A stretch of DNA of 64,000 bases from Coenobita brevimanus. Lineage: Eukaryota; Arthropoda; Malacostraca; Decapoda; Coenobitidae. A program made the position numbers and the translations under genes. The notes under the pieces were generated by a model. It searched no databases. It saw only the letters and a program-made list of their open reading frames with translations, and was not told where the DNA came from. The stretch covers positions 40,883,659-40,947,658 of the forward strand of contig CM064715.1 of NCBI GenBank assembly GCA_032717465.1, read 5' to 3'. Below, one piece after another: positions 14,520 to 28,429 of the stretch; within the stretch, counting starts at the first letter, position 1; every line of letters starts with the position of its first letter.

Positions 14520-14665
14520 CTCACTACCAGACGATTACATTCAGCTTTAGTGAGTCGTTTTGGGGGATTCACTGAGGTTCTATCTAACCCCTCCAGTTCG
14601 AGACCCCTCCCCCTTAGCTGAGTAAAATCGTCTGTGTGGCAGGGAAATATAGCAAATACGACGTC
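14520..14665 (+). repeat. PIR palindromic repeat, well-preserved unit
   Basis: A forward arm (AGACGATTACATTCAGCT, 14,529-14,546) and a reverse arm (AGCTGAGTAAAATCGTCTG, 14,616-14,634) are reverse complements at most positions. The spacer contains the usual CTAACCCCTCCAGTTCGA phrase. A further forward arm (AGACGATTCTATTC) follows at about 14,900. Confidence 0.75.
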
Positions 14666-14786
14666 AAGAGTACGACCCCCACGACCACAGCAAGCAATTT
14701 TATCCAGGTACTGTTTGTGGCTGGGTCATGTACGACTCTTATCCCCAAATTATCATAATGAGATACGCGGAACACACATTATGGGT

Positions 14787-14788
<2 letters not shown>

Positions 14789-14847
<59 letters not shown>
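14789..14847. repeat. (CA)n microsatellite
   Basis: About 29 CA units. Confidence 0.97.
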
Positions 14848-14850
<3 letters not shown>

Positions 14851-15064
14851 GAAATATTACCCAGTCAGCAAGAGAAACAAGAAGATAATGAGTGTTTTCC
14901 CCAGACGATTCTATTCTAATTAGGGGGGATTTTCCGAACTAGGGCAGACAGAAATAAGCTTCACTAACCATTTCGCCATCTGAGGTCATTTCTCCCTTGA
15001 ATAATAGCGTCTGGTGTTTGTGTAAGATGCGGGAACTTCAGAGTCCTTCGGTTAATGCCCTTGG

Positions 15065-15065
<1 letters not shown>

Positions 15066-15129
<64 letters not shown>

Positions 15130-15136
15130 TGTGTGT
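15066..15136. repeat. (GT)n microsatellite
   Basis: About 35 GT units with one GTAT interruption. The stretch 15,137-15,650 holds no recognised feature apart from a poly(A) run near 15,303-15,324. Confidence 0.97.
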
Positions 15137-15649
15137 TTGTGGTTTAGCAAGGCGTTGAATGGCCTAGTAAAATCAAAAGTGTCTACGGGAGTGAAGCATC
15201 TTGCGTCCGAAAATTTTTAGTGAGAGGCAGACGGACAAAGCCGATCCTAGAAATGTTTCAGGATCTAAAAACATGTTATCGTAAAAAGTTTGGCCAAAAA
15301 TCACAAAAAAAAAAAAAAAAAAAATACTGTACATGGGGACAAAATTATTAACGGCGACTCAACAGGACTGTGAACTAAAATGCTGGAAGCAGTTACAGGC
15401 CAAGAAAAAACAGACAATAAATAATACAGTCCTACGGTCATACAGTGAGAGGCAGCAGTTCGGAAGTAGTGAGAAAAAATAAGTACTGTACGTATATATA
15501 AACATGGCCATCGTAGGGAAATTTAGAATTTAAAACACACCTGGGAGACAGGCAAGCACAAACACAGAAATTTATGCCATCACAATAGACAAAACACAAA
15601 AAATCACAAGAAGGCAGTCATAATAAGACATGCATTCACAGAAGACATG

Positions 15650-15650
<1 letters not shown>

Positions 15651-15728
<78 letters not shown>
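15651..15728. repeat. (CA)n microsatellite
   Basis: About 39 CA units. It sits beside the left edge of tandem array 2. Confidence 0.97.
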
Positions 15729-15730
<2 letters not shown>

Positions 15731-15794
15731 GTCATAACAAGAAGCAGCATATAGAAAGAGCGAAGTTCAAGTCTATAATTAATCTAAGAATCAA

Positions 15795-16508
15795 ACAACT
15801 GATTTTGCCCTGCGATCCTGACCTTCGACCGACCGCTCTCAAGGTCTAAGTTACGATATCTTATTCTTGCCTGATCCATAACACTACCACCAAGTTTGGC
15901 CGGAATCAGATCAACAATGTTTGAGTTGACATTGCCCTGTGATGATGAATTTTGAGCTTTCCCTGTGGCATTGACCTTTGACTGATTGTTCTCAAAGTCG
16001 AAATAGCTTCTTGCTACTTAACCCTGAACCCATCCACAAAGTTTGGTCTAAATCGCATCATAACTCTTTAGTCTAACATTGCAATGTGATCTTGCCCTTT
16101 GACTTATTGTTCTCAAAATACATCTAGCAATCCCTTGGCTGATCTTCAACACTTCCACCAAGTTTGGTCTAAATAGAATTTAAAAAAAAAAAAAAAAACT
16201 GTTTAGTTATTTTGTTCACATACAGGGACATGGGTCGAAATTTGGCCCTGCTCAGTGATCTTGACCTTTGAATGTTCTAAAAATTGAATCTCTTCGTTCT
16301 TGTCTTACTTTCAACCCTTTAAACAAGTCTGATGCAAATCAAATATAAATTGTTAAACTTCATACTGTTAGGTCAACGTTTGACCTAGCCCTGTGACGGT
16401 GACCTCTGATGTATTATTCTTAAGAAACAGTAGGTCAATTCCATGGCCCACCCTCGATCATTTCACCAAGTTTCGTTAAAATCGGTTCAATATGTTTGAG
16501 TGATGTTG

Positions 16509-16510
<2 letters not shown>
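15795..16510 (+). repeat. Degenerate ~145-bp tandem array 2
   Basis: Five diverged units begin near 15,805, 15,935, 16,080, 16,245 and 16,385. Each repeats a CCCTGTGATCTTGACCTTTG-like phrase, a TATTGTTCTCAAA-like phrase and ACCAAGTTTGGTCTAAATC. I recall similar phrases from noncoding repeats in many marine invertebrate genomes. No protein frame is conserved. The array is bounded on both sides by CA runs. Confidence 0.75.

Positions 16511-16543
<33 letters not shown>
16511..16543. repeat. (CA)n microsatellite
   Basis: About 16 CA units at the right edge of tandem array 2. Confidence 0.95.
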
Positions 16544-16545
<2 letters not shown>

Positions 16546-16960
16546 GAAACCCAATCCCACAAAACAAAAAGAAACAGAAACACAACCCCGAAACACATTA
16601 AGAAAGCGACATGACGCAATCTCCTGCCTTTGTCGTGCTGGCGCTTCCCTCAAGACCCTCACTCGGAGATAAGGGTAATGAAGCATAATTGACGAGAGCG
16701 TGACCCAGAGAGACAGACAGACAGACAGAGGGGGGGGGAATTAGAGGGGATGAGAAGTGCGATAAAAACAAAAGCCTTGTCTCAAATATGGTGAGAACAT
16801 CTACTAAAAGGCTAAAGTTTTGGTGCGTTCTGCTTGGCGTCATACGGACGTTGGTAGCACTGACCTGAGTTGCCATTTGCTCCAGGTGACCCTGTGGATG
16901 CGAGCATAACTTAACGAAATAAATACGTATAGTTGTGTTTCTCCTACTGCTGCTTTTACA

Positions 16961-20100
<3,140 letters not shown>

Positions 20101-20279
20101 TAGGTCACTTGAGTGAATACGTCCGATTGGGAATAGATCAGTGTGTGGAAAATCGGTCCACAGGGGATATTATTCTGGAATCATGCTGAAGTAGGTATAT
20201 AAATCCAGTGTGTTACAACAGGTCCATCGTGCAATACATCTGTTGGTTAAGTGGTCTGTGTTTCAACTGCACGCATCAG

Positions 20280-20540
20280 TGGGTGATATAACCACGTCGG
20301 ATAATAGGTTAATGGTGAAAATAGGTTCATTGTGAAAAATATGCCCATGGGTATACGTCCATGTAGGAAACCTGCATCCATGGAGAGACTCACGGTCGAC
20401 GGAAAAATTGGTCCGTGGGGAGAAAATATATCAATGGGGAAAATTAGTTCATGGGAAAATAGGTTTACGTAGAAAAGTAGGCGTCTAAAAAGAAAAAAAA
20501 GTCATTAAGGAAAATAGGTCCATGGGGGATTTTGTTCCGT
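20280..20540 (+). repeat. ~20-25-bp minisatellite (AAAATAGGTCCATGGGG-like)
   Basis: Imperfect units roughly reading GAAAATAGGTCCATGGG recur about ten times, becoming more diverged to the left. The array abuts the 3' tail of the RTE element, so the LINE inserted next to or into it. Confidence 0.65.
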
Positions 20541-20598
20541 GTGATGAAAATGTCCACTGATAATATTCTATCTATCTATCTATCTATTGCCAGACGCC

Positions 20599-20840
20599 TC
20601 AATCCCGTTCGGGGTGGCCACAAACAAATCGCCTCCACGTCGTCCTGTCCCCCGCCATTTCGCTGCCTCGCTCCCAACTCACACCACCCTCTCTCATATA
20701 CCTCTCCACCCCATCCCTCCATCTCATCCTCGGCCTCCCCCTTCCTCTTCCCCCCTCCACCTCACTCACATACACTCTCTTCGTCAGTCTTTCACCCTCC
20801 ATCCTCTCCACATGCCCAAACCACCTCAGTGTAGGCTATT
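20599..20840 (-). pseudogene. RTE ORF C-terminal tail
   Basis: After a ~5-bp insertion breaks the frame near 20,840, the original frame resumes as LRWFGHVERMEGERL. It continues through the basic segment RGRPRMRWRD to RTTWRRFVCGHPERD and stops just before the GATA tail. The same C-terminal block recurs in the fragment at 47.4 kb. Confidence 0.85.
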
Positions 20841-22010
20841 CCTCCTAACGCTTCCTATCACATCCACATCCACACCACAACGCTCATTTATATTCTCATT
20901 TGTCAGCCTGTCTCTCCATGTGACTCCACAGGCTCCTCTTAAATAACTCATTTCCACTGCTCTCACTCTTGACTTGTGTCCTTCCAGCAACGTCCAAGCT
21001 TCACTTCCATACATTAGAGTTGGTATCACAATACTGTCATGTAGTAACTTTTTCACTTCCATGCTCACTTCCCTGCTTCTTATCACTGCTTTCAAGGAAC
21101 CAGCAACCTTTCTTCCCTGCTGTACCCTTTCAAGCACTTCACCCTCCAAACCTCCATCCTTACTCATCACACTACCCAAGTACTTAAACGTACTCACATT
21201 TTCCAATTCCTCACCATCCATCCTCGCTGTACATTCACTGACTTCACCTCTCTCAAAGACCATCACTTTACTCTTCCCTACATTCACCTTTAGATTCCGT
21301 TTCTTACACCCTCTCCCAAACTCATCCACCAAGCCTTGCAGCTCTCCTTCGTCTTCACTCAACAACACAGTATCATCTGCAAACAACTCTACTGGGAGTT
21401 TCCAAACACTACCCTCTCTCACCAGGACCACTCCAACATCCAATGCCCTACCTTGCACCTCTTTTATTACCCCATCCATGTACAGATTGAACAACCATGG
21501 AGACTTGACACATCCCTGTTTCAACCCAACCTTCAAAGAGAAAAATTCACTCATTTCACCATCCACACGCACTGCAGCCTTAGCACCATCATACATACTC
21601 TTCACAGCATTCAACAACTTTCCATCTACTCCATATATTCTTAATACACTCCACAATCCTTGTCTATCCACCCTGTCATATGCTTTCTCCAAATCCATGA
21701 AAGCCGCATACAACTTCTTTCCCTTCTCTAGAAACTTTTCCACTAAAGATCTAAGAATGAATATCTGATCTACACAACCTCTTCCCTTCCTAAAGCCTCC
21801 CTGTTCTTCTCCAGCTAATTCCTCTGTTCTTTCTCTAACTCTGTTAATAAGTATCCTACCATACACTTTTCCTATTACTGTATACTAAGAAGACAGATGC
21901 CCCTATGACTACCACACACTTCTTTTTCCCGTTTTCCTTTGTACAAGGTAATAATTATACCTGACTTCCAATCCTCCGGGACTCTACCTTCCTCCCAGAT
22001 CAATCTGCAC
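20841..22010 (-). pseudogene. RTE reverse transcriptase core
   Basis: The segment begins with PEDWKSGIIITLYKG and YRGICLLS-like text (changed to HRGICLLS). A frameshift near 21,880 follows, then VYGRILINRV and FRKGRGCVDQIF. Motif A (FMDLEKAYDRV), GLKQGCVKSPWLFNLYMDGV and the catalytic FADDTVLL box come next. The thumb region includes FKYLGSVMSKDGG and LMYGSEAWTL. The catalytic aspartates appear intact, so inactivation comes from frameshifts rather than active-site loss. Confidence 0.92.
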
Positions 22011-23360
22011 ATTTTCCACATCCAACTACTACTATCTCTCCCCTATACTTCAGCATTTCACCACACACTCCATTATTTCCTGGGGCTTTCCCCAATTTAA
22101 CTTTCTTCATTGCTTCCAGAACTTCCATCCTACTGATTTCTTCCTGTCTTCTCACCTCCCTCCTCCTCCCAGCCATTCCCCAGCCACTTATACTCGCATT
22201 TCTTCCATCCTCTATGTTCAACAATTCCTTAAAGTGTTCTCCCCGTCTGCTCACTTTTTCTTCCTTCTCCATTAGTAATCTACCATTTTTATCTTTCACT
22301 CCCCTGCCAACCTCACTTCCACCCTGTCTTACTCTTTTCACCTCTTTCCAGAACATTTTCTTACAGTCCCTCCACATTACACTCAAGTTCCTTCCAAATT
22401 CCCCATCCGCTCCCTTCTTACTCTCACTTACTAATCTTTTCACCTCTCTCTTTCTTTCTACATATAACTCTCTCTTCCGCCTCTCAACTTCTTCCACGCC
22501 CCTATTTCTCATCCATTCATTGTATGCTTTCATCTTTTGTGCCACAGCCTGTCTTACCTCTTCATTCCACCACGCTGTTCCTTGCACGCCCCTCCGTCTT
22601 CTTTTCATCCCACACACCACAACACACACTGCACATATTTCTTCTGTAAATATCCTGCACACACCTTCCACGTCCCTCATCTGCTCCAATTCATATTTGC
22701 CCAATCGTTCCTCCACTTCTTTCTTATACTCTGCCTTTTTCTCATCCTCTTGTAACCTTTCCACTCTCCTTACACATACTCCTTCTTCCCGTCCCTCCCT
22801 TCTTCTATTTCTCCATCCTAATTGGACCTTGATTCTAGCCACCACCAAGTAGTGGTCAGAAAGACCACTCCCCCAGCCTCTATAAGTTCTTGCATCCATT
22901 ACACATTTTCGCATCCTTTCATCCACACACACATAATCGATCATTGCCTTCCTTTCATTCAGTTCACCACCCACCCTTCTCATCACTCGCCATGTATACC
23001 TGCGGATCATCTTGTGCCTAAAGAGGGTACTGGCTATCACCAGCCCCCTCCCAGCACAAATGTCCACTAACGCACTGCCATTCTCATCTATCTCAGCAGG
23101 CACACCCCACTCACCAACTAGTCCATCCACCTTCACATTCCCTACTTTACCATTCATATCACCGATCAAAAACACTCTCTCATTCCTTCCAAACTTTCCC
23201 ATGCACACTTCTACATTTGTCCAGAAATCTTCTCTGCTTGCACGACCTTGCGTTGGCGCATACACACACACAATCGCACACATTTGTATTCCAACTTTCA
23301 ATCTTACCCACACAATCCTTGACCCAACTGATCCATACTCTCTTATGCTCTTCTTCCTCT
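22000..23360 (-). pseudogene. RTE endonuclease C-terminal part and linker to RT
   Basis: The longest remaining frame carries CVYAPT, FLIGDMNGKVG, a MIDYVCV segment and LSDHYLVVARI. These are the remaining catalytic blocks of the APE-type endonuclease, including the GD-N and SDH signatures. A charged linker and the pre-RT region (LGKAPGNNGVCGEMLKY) follow. The frame ends at 22,000 after a frameshift just before the VPEDWKSG block. No valid ATG opens this segment; it is the continuation of the upstream frame. Confidence 0.88.
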
Positions 23361-23362
23361 TT

Positions 23363-23606
23363 TACTCACAACTATACGTACTCCTTCTTTTGCCCTCTCA
23401 TTCTCACCTACTCCTGCACATATACCCCATCCATACTCCCATTCTCTCACACTCTAACCTCCCCATTTCGTTTCAGTTATTCCGCATACATCAACTTTCG
23501 CACCCTCAAGCACCTGGACAATCTCTCTCTCTTTCACCTCATCATTCGCTCCCCTTACATTCCAAGTTCCGATAACCATGTCCTTTGTCCGGTCCTTGGT
23601 CGTCAT
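23363..23606 (-). pseudogene. RTE endonuclease, N-terminal part
   Basis: The first in-frame ATG is at 23,606 and leads into the classic IGTWNVRG start of APE-type endonucleases, followed by ITETKWGG, which carries the catalytic glutamate. A TAG stop follows at 23,454-23,456. The same frame resumes (YGWGICAGVGENERAKEG) until a one-base frameshift near 23,360. In an intact element this domain nicks the target DNA to prime reverse transcription. Confidence 0.85.
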
Positions 23607-23785
23607 CTTTTGGTCAGTCCTTGTCCGGGGCTTATTGTTTGTCTTTTTAGTTAGTTGTTTTCCGGGGAGGGGCACTAACCCTCCGCCAACCCTTTTAGTC
23701 GCCTTTTACGACAAGCAGGGATACTGGGGGAGTATTCTTGAAAAACCTCCCTGCCCCCAGGGGGGTTGGTGTTTTCGAAATATGA

Positions 23786-24057
23786 AAATAGAATTCAGGT
23801 CCGCCCTCACTGTCCACCCTTCGCACAACCCTTCCTTACAGACGGTCATTCATAATGATTGCAAAACACCCAAGGACACACAGTAGGAGGTGACAGTGAA
23901 TAGCCAGACGAAACTACATATTGTGTACCAAAAAGGCGAACTTAAAGATAAGCATACTCGTATTAAAAGTCAAAGCTAATATACTGGTATATTATAATAA
24001 CGTTCAAGCAACTTCATCTTCAAAGAGACCGTCCGTCCATAATACACCCCCACCTAA
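23786..24057. other. Unassigned flank of the RTE element
   Basis: Nothing coding is recognised. The exact 5' boundary of the RTE near 23,780 could not be fixed because no target-site duplication was identified. Confidence 0.5.
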
Positions 24058-24100
24058 CACACACACACACACACATACACACACACACACACACACACAT
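24058..24100. repeat. (CA)n microsatellite
   Basis: About 21 CA units with one CATA interruption. Confidence 0.95.
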
Positions 24101-25180
24101 TACCTTTATTTCTTATCTCTAGTCTCTTATTGTTTCGTCTGTATCACGTCACCTAAACCATGGTTTTGTGTTTGATTTTTCTAGTTATCGTCTTCTCCTA
24201 CACATGTTATGAACCGTCTTTATATGGTGAATTTCTGTACAGTATATATAGGAGAATAATATAAAAATCTGACTTACACTGAGCACAGCAATAGATTGTC
24301 ATTGTTTTACCTATGTTACCTCTCGGACTGCGACGCTCCCTATATTTTTATTCTGCCCATAGCCAGACTCTTTAATTTTCTTCACAGAAACCCTTTGTGG
24401 CAGAAAGGTTTGAAACTCTCTAGATAAACATTTTTTCCAATTAATGCGGTCTTCATATCATTTTAGCCTGGACCAGACGATTTTATTCAGCTGAAGAGAA
24501 TCCATTGCAGCCAGAGGTTGAAAAAATAAATTCCTTGAACCATGAAGTATTGGAGCCATTAACAGGATAAACTCTGATAAACACCTGCACAGAACACCAA
24601 CAGACTAACTACAGCAGCTCTCATCAGCATATCTCTATCATAAGTAGTTTTTATAATATGACTGTTATAATGTTCGTAGTCTTCACTAACAATTATATTG
24701 CCATTCTGCGGTGTGTAACAAAGCACTGAAACACCATTTCTGATATAAAGTAATGATGGGGACGAAGTGGAAGTGAGAGGACGGTATATACAAATTAATA
24801 TCAGAACTCAGCTTTGTAATAAATAAACGTGTTCGTCGGCCGCGTGACCTGCTTCGCGTAATAAAGCCTCCAGATGGGGTTTAGCACAGTTAGCAAAGGA
24901 ATGGGTTGGATGGGCTGGAATTTTGGTGAACGGTAAGACTGGGACAAGTAAGTGTATTCCGTAAGAGTGGATATTATCAGTTATATGAATACAGTGATAG
25001 TTTATTTTTACAATTGCTTCAAAAATTATTGTACTGGGAAGAGAGAGTAACGAACTGGACGTAGGAGAGAGCAAAATGGGTGGGATGAACTAGAACTGAG
25101 GTGAGGTTGAGGAGGGGACATTGAGAACACACCCTTGAAAAAGACAGTAGTAGAATTTGTGGTCTGAGTACACTGGAGGT
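24101..25180. other. Unassigned sequence with one PIR arm
   Basis: A clean forward PIR arm (AGACGATTTTATTCAGCTG) is at 24,475-24,493. No gene is recognised elsewhere in the stretch. Confidence 0.6.
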
Positions 25181-25184
25181 TTAC

Positions 25185-25507
25185 TATCGCCCGTCTTTAG
25201 CAAGGCGAGGCGATATAGTTTTTGTCAGTGTGTCTGTGTATGTGTATGTATCTGCTGCCAAAATATCTCGAAAAGTTGTGTAAGAAATTTCACCAAACCT
25301 TCAGGAAATAGTATCTATGTGGATTTGCAAAAGCCTTTGACTTTTGGTGAGGATCTGATCAGAGACGACCGATTGCCAGCCGTCATGCTTTTAATACGGA
25401 CTGGCTTTTTGTGAGACGCGATGACTGACTGAATTCCGTAGTGTTTTGCATTCTTTTTTTTTTTTTATCGATCTCTTTCAGTAAGACGAACCAATATAGT
25501 TCTTGTC

Positions 25508-25589
<82 letters not shown>

Positions 25590-25610
25590 GCCAAGTGTCT
25601 CGTCTTCAAA
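25185..25610 (+). repeat. Two related copies, one with an expanded GT run
   Basis: A segment near 25,190-25,262 (TTTAGCAAGGCGAGGCGATATAG, then TTTTTGTCAGTG and a short TGTGTCTGTGTATGTG) is repeated at about 25,470-25,600 (TTTCAGTAAGACGAACCAATATAG, then TTCTTGTCGGTG). In the second copy the GT-rich part has grown to about 39 perfect units (25,510-25,588), and TGCCAA follows in both. The copies are about 285 bp apart. Confidence 0.7.
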
Positions 25611-25854
25611 TCTGGTTTGTAAGTAGCTTGTACCTTAGCCAACAACATACTTTGGAGGGCGATTAACATTCGGCCCCCGAATGTGTTTGTTTCATTTCAA
25701 AATTTTCACCATCAACAAAGACAAAATGGCATAAGCTTACACCATTCCCATGTGGCAGGCGCTTTGTAACTCCGGCAAAAATGCATACACGACCATAAAT
25801 ACACAGCTACACCCCCACCCACTTCACCGGGGGTATATAAACACTCAGGCTGCT

Positions 25855-25950
25855 ATGACTCGCTCTCAACTGAATAATATTGCGTGGTGTTAGCTGGGAT
25901 GGCATACAAGAGTTGTGCAGACCATGAGAGGGTAAAGAAGGTGCCATGAA
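25855..25950 (+). repeat. PIR repeat, reverse arm
   Basis: CTCAACTGAATAATATTGCG (25,865-25,884) is followed by TGGTGTTAGCTGGGATGGCA and GACCATGAGAGGGT. This is the same arrangement as in the PIR array at 54 kb. Confidence 0.6.
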
Positions 25951-26119
25951 AATATAAGTACTACCCCGCGTAAAAACGCATTAAACCTACTCCATACACT
26001 TACACCCTTACACATTCTTTCATTTTCCCCCTCTGGCGATTGTGTGTCCGTCACTTGCTCTCTTTCTACTGAACCCAAGATTTATCCCCTTCAGTACATC
26101 GGCGTCTTTTTCATTACCT

Positions 26120-26520
26120 CTAGCAAGGACGTTATGTTTTAGGCTCAGTTTGTTTGCTTGCGTGTCTGTCCGTCTGTCTGTCTGTCTTTCTGTCTGTCAT
26201 GTCTGTCTGTCTCTTACCAACATGGAAGACCTGTTGGATGGAAATGCATGACATCTGGAATAATGACTGAGAACTATCAGAGGGATAAGAGAGAATATTT
26301 TGGACGAGAAAGGCCAAAGATCAAGGTGGAAATAATGAAAAACGTGCAAGGGGATTTTTGTTATCGTGAAGGAATACACTTAGTTATTAGCCGTCCCCGC
26401 CCCGGAGGGGCTTGTGCACGGGTATTGTTTTCACTCGGTTTGTCTGTCTGTCTGTCCGACTGTCTGTTAACAACTTTACGCGAAAACTACTGGTGCGATT
26501 ATGACTAAAATTTCAGGGAT
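26120..26520 (+). repeat. Dispersed repeat with (GTCT)n core
   Basis: TCTAGCAAGGACGTTATGTTTT leads into a GTCT-rich run (26,165-26,215). A second block starting CGTCCCCGCCCCGGAGGGGC (26,393-26,412) leads into another GTCT run (about 26,440-26,466). Both openings resemble widespread noncoding invertebrate repeats that begin near a CTAGCAAGG / CCGGAGGGG phrase and carry a GTCT simple repeat. The class is unknown. The 116-codon frame at 26,158-26,508 merely crosses them. Confidence 0.55.
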
Positions 26521-27050
26521 TATAGGCTATACCTTCTGATCACCTCATTAAATTTTGGGTCAAATTGAGCCAAGGCCCAGGCTGTAGGTCCAAGAAATGT
26601 AAGAAAAAAAAAAAGTACAAAAATTGTTTTTTCGCCATAACTCCTTTCAAAATCGTCATATCGACATGAAACCAAAACCTACAGGTGCATCTTTCAAATT
26701 TGCATCCTAGAGCATGCCACATTACATCAGGGGAGTCACCCCCCCCCCAGTTAACAGTAGGGGGGTCAGTGTCAGGTGGGTCGGGCCTAAAATTTCAAAC
26801 GGGCATAAAATAGTTAATTTTCACCCGGTTTACTCCAAAATTTGATATGTGAAATCTTTGACTAGACATCTTGTTGTGTTGATACGTCAGCACTAAAATG
26901 ACTGCCGGGGATGGATTTGCTGTGCCTTGTCACCGTTTCTTGTCTTATTCTGTTGTTACAATCTCCAGGCATTTTAATCGGTGAAGTAGTGACATGGAAT
27001 TAATAATGTTGAATATAATCTTCATTAACCCCTTTACTCCTGGGGTGCTC
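26520..27050. other. Unassigned sequence, probably repeat-derived
   Basis: Runs of C (26,740-26,749) and G and phrases such as CGCCATAACTCCTTTCAAAA look like the body of the preceding dispersed repeat. No gene is seen. Confidence 0.4.
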
Positions 27051-27110
27051 TCCCTTACTGAATAAAATCATTCTCAGGATCAAGGTTAAAAGGTTTAAAA
27101 TGTGTTAGCA
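27025..27110 (+). repeat. PIR repeat, reverse arm
   Basis: TTAACCCCTTTACTCCTGGG leads to TACTGAATAAAATCATTCTC at 27,056-27,075. From 27,110 to 27,680 no feature is recognised apart from an (AGTAAAG)-like A-rich stretch. Confidence 0.6.
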
Positions 27111-27682
27111 AACTTTTAACTCAACATCGTTACTATCGGGTCTAGAGTTATTTGCATTATCCACCACTAAAGTCTCATTATCAACGATGTGCAGCCTTTG
27201 GACTAGGGCAATATATATTTATCTTTTGTTCTTTCTTCCTTGAACGCAATAGTTACAGGAAAATATAGTAAAGAAATAATGAAAGCAAGGCCATAGGATA
27301 GTAAAATACAAGAGAGTAAGCGAACTAAACAGTAAAACACAGTAAGTTAATAGCACTGGAAAAGAAAGGACAATTTAGTAACAATACAGTAAAGTGAAGG
27401 AAAGGACTCAGTGACAATACGATAGTACCGGTATGAATAGAAAGGACATTAACGCAACAATATTATAAAGTAAATAAAGGAGTAAATGACAATAGGAGAG
27501 TAAGGATAGAAAGGACAAGTAAGCATTAAGATAGTAAAGTGATAGGTAATTCCACGAAGCGATGGTGAAATACTGAAAATAGTTAGAGGCTTGGTTGTGT
27601 GGCCATGGGGTAAACAATTCATAGCAAGCTGCACCCGCGGCCAGTGTTGCATGGATTGCTTACGTTGCTCCTCTTTAGTTGT

Positions 27683-27733
<51 letters not shown>

Positions 27734-27735
27734 GG

Positions 27736-27769
<34 letters not shown>

Positions 27770-27890
27770 GAGGGAAGGAAGGAAACAGCCAGACAGACAG
27801 ACAGAGAGGGGGAGATGGGAAGGAGGGAAAGATGTCAGTATTATGTAAAAGGAATATATTTACGTTGACAGACAGACAGAGAGAGAGGCG
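27683..27890. repeat. Compound (AG)n / (GACA)n microsatellite
   Basis: About 24 AG units (27,683-27,730) are followed by (GACA)n at about 27,740-27,768. Shorter GACA blocks are near 27,790-27,804 and 27,868-27,882. Confidence 0.95.
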
Positions 27891-27984
27891 TAACTTCTGA
27901 ATATATTACCTAGACATAAACAAAGAACCTTTTGTATTAATAATTTATGCATAGAAACAACAGTACTAAAGGAAGGAGAAGCAT

Positions 27985-28170
27985 CTAATTCATTCAGTAC
28001 CGTAAAACGTTATTTACTCATGCTGCTCCAGACGATTTCTTTAGTCTAGGAAAGACCCTTGACGGTGAGAGGGTTACCAGAAATATCCACTAACCCCTTC
28101 AGTACATTGACGTTCGAGGTATTTATTCTTCCTACCGCCAGACGATTTTGTTCAGCTTAGGCGAATAAAA
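27985..28170 (+). repeat. PIR repeats, two tandem forward arms
   Basis: Forward arms are at 28,030-28,047 (AGACGATTTCTTTAGTCT, reading from 28,029) and 28,140-28,158 (AGACGATTTTGTTCAGCTT), 110 bp apart. Each is preceded by a CTTCAGTAC-type phrase and TTTATTCTTCCTACCGCC-like text. This pair shows the direct-repeat arrangement. Confidence 0.75.
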
Positions 28171-28429
28171 CGCAAGAAAGGGTAAAAAAAAATGTAAGAG
28201 AGTGTAAGGAAATGTAAGAAAATGTAAGAGTAAGAAAGAATCACCATCATCCTTCTTGGTACCAGGATAGCTCTTGTACTTAATCTCTTGCTTTTTAGTA
28301 CACATTTTTTTTTATTTTTGCATTCGTTACGATGATGCCTTTACTGAGTTTATTCTGCTAGCTTCTTACGACTTTATTCAACCTAGCTCAGCCCTCTCAT
28401 GGTGACGAGATTATCTGAGAGTCCGTCAC

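Larger units (their letters stand above)
20568..23785 (-). mobile_element. RTE-type LINE, near full length, inactivated
   Basis: This minus-strand non-LTR retrotransposon is about 3.2 kb. It encodes an apurinic-type endonuclease followed by reverse transcriptase in one original frame and ends in a (GATA)n tail (20,568-20,587). A short-tandem-repeat tail instead of poly(A) and the single EN-RT ORF are hallmarks of the RTE clade. Its 5' leader (about 23,620-23,785) includes the phrase GCTTGTCGTAAAAGGCGACT. Damage includes a stop at 23,454-23,456, frameshifts near 23,360, 22,010 and 21,880, and a ~5-bp insertion near 20,840. It therefore cannot encode an intact protein, though its age looks modest. 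Truncated relatives lie at 47.4 kb and 52.99 kb. Confidence 0.92.

Noticed and set aside
20974..23654. Plus-strand frames of 145-264 codons between 21 and 23.7 kb
   Set aside because: They are antisense shadows of the RTE endonuclease and reverse transcriptase.
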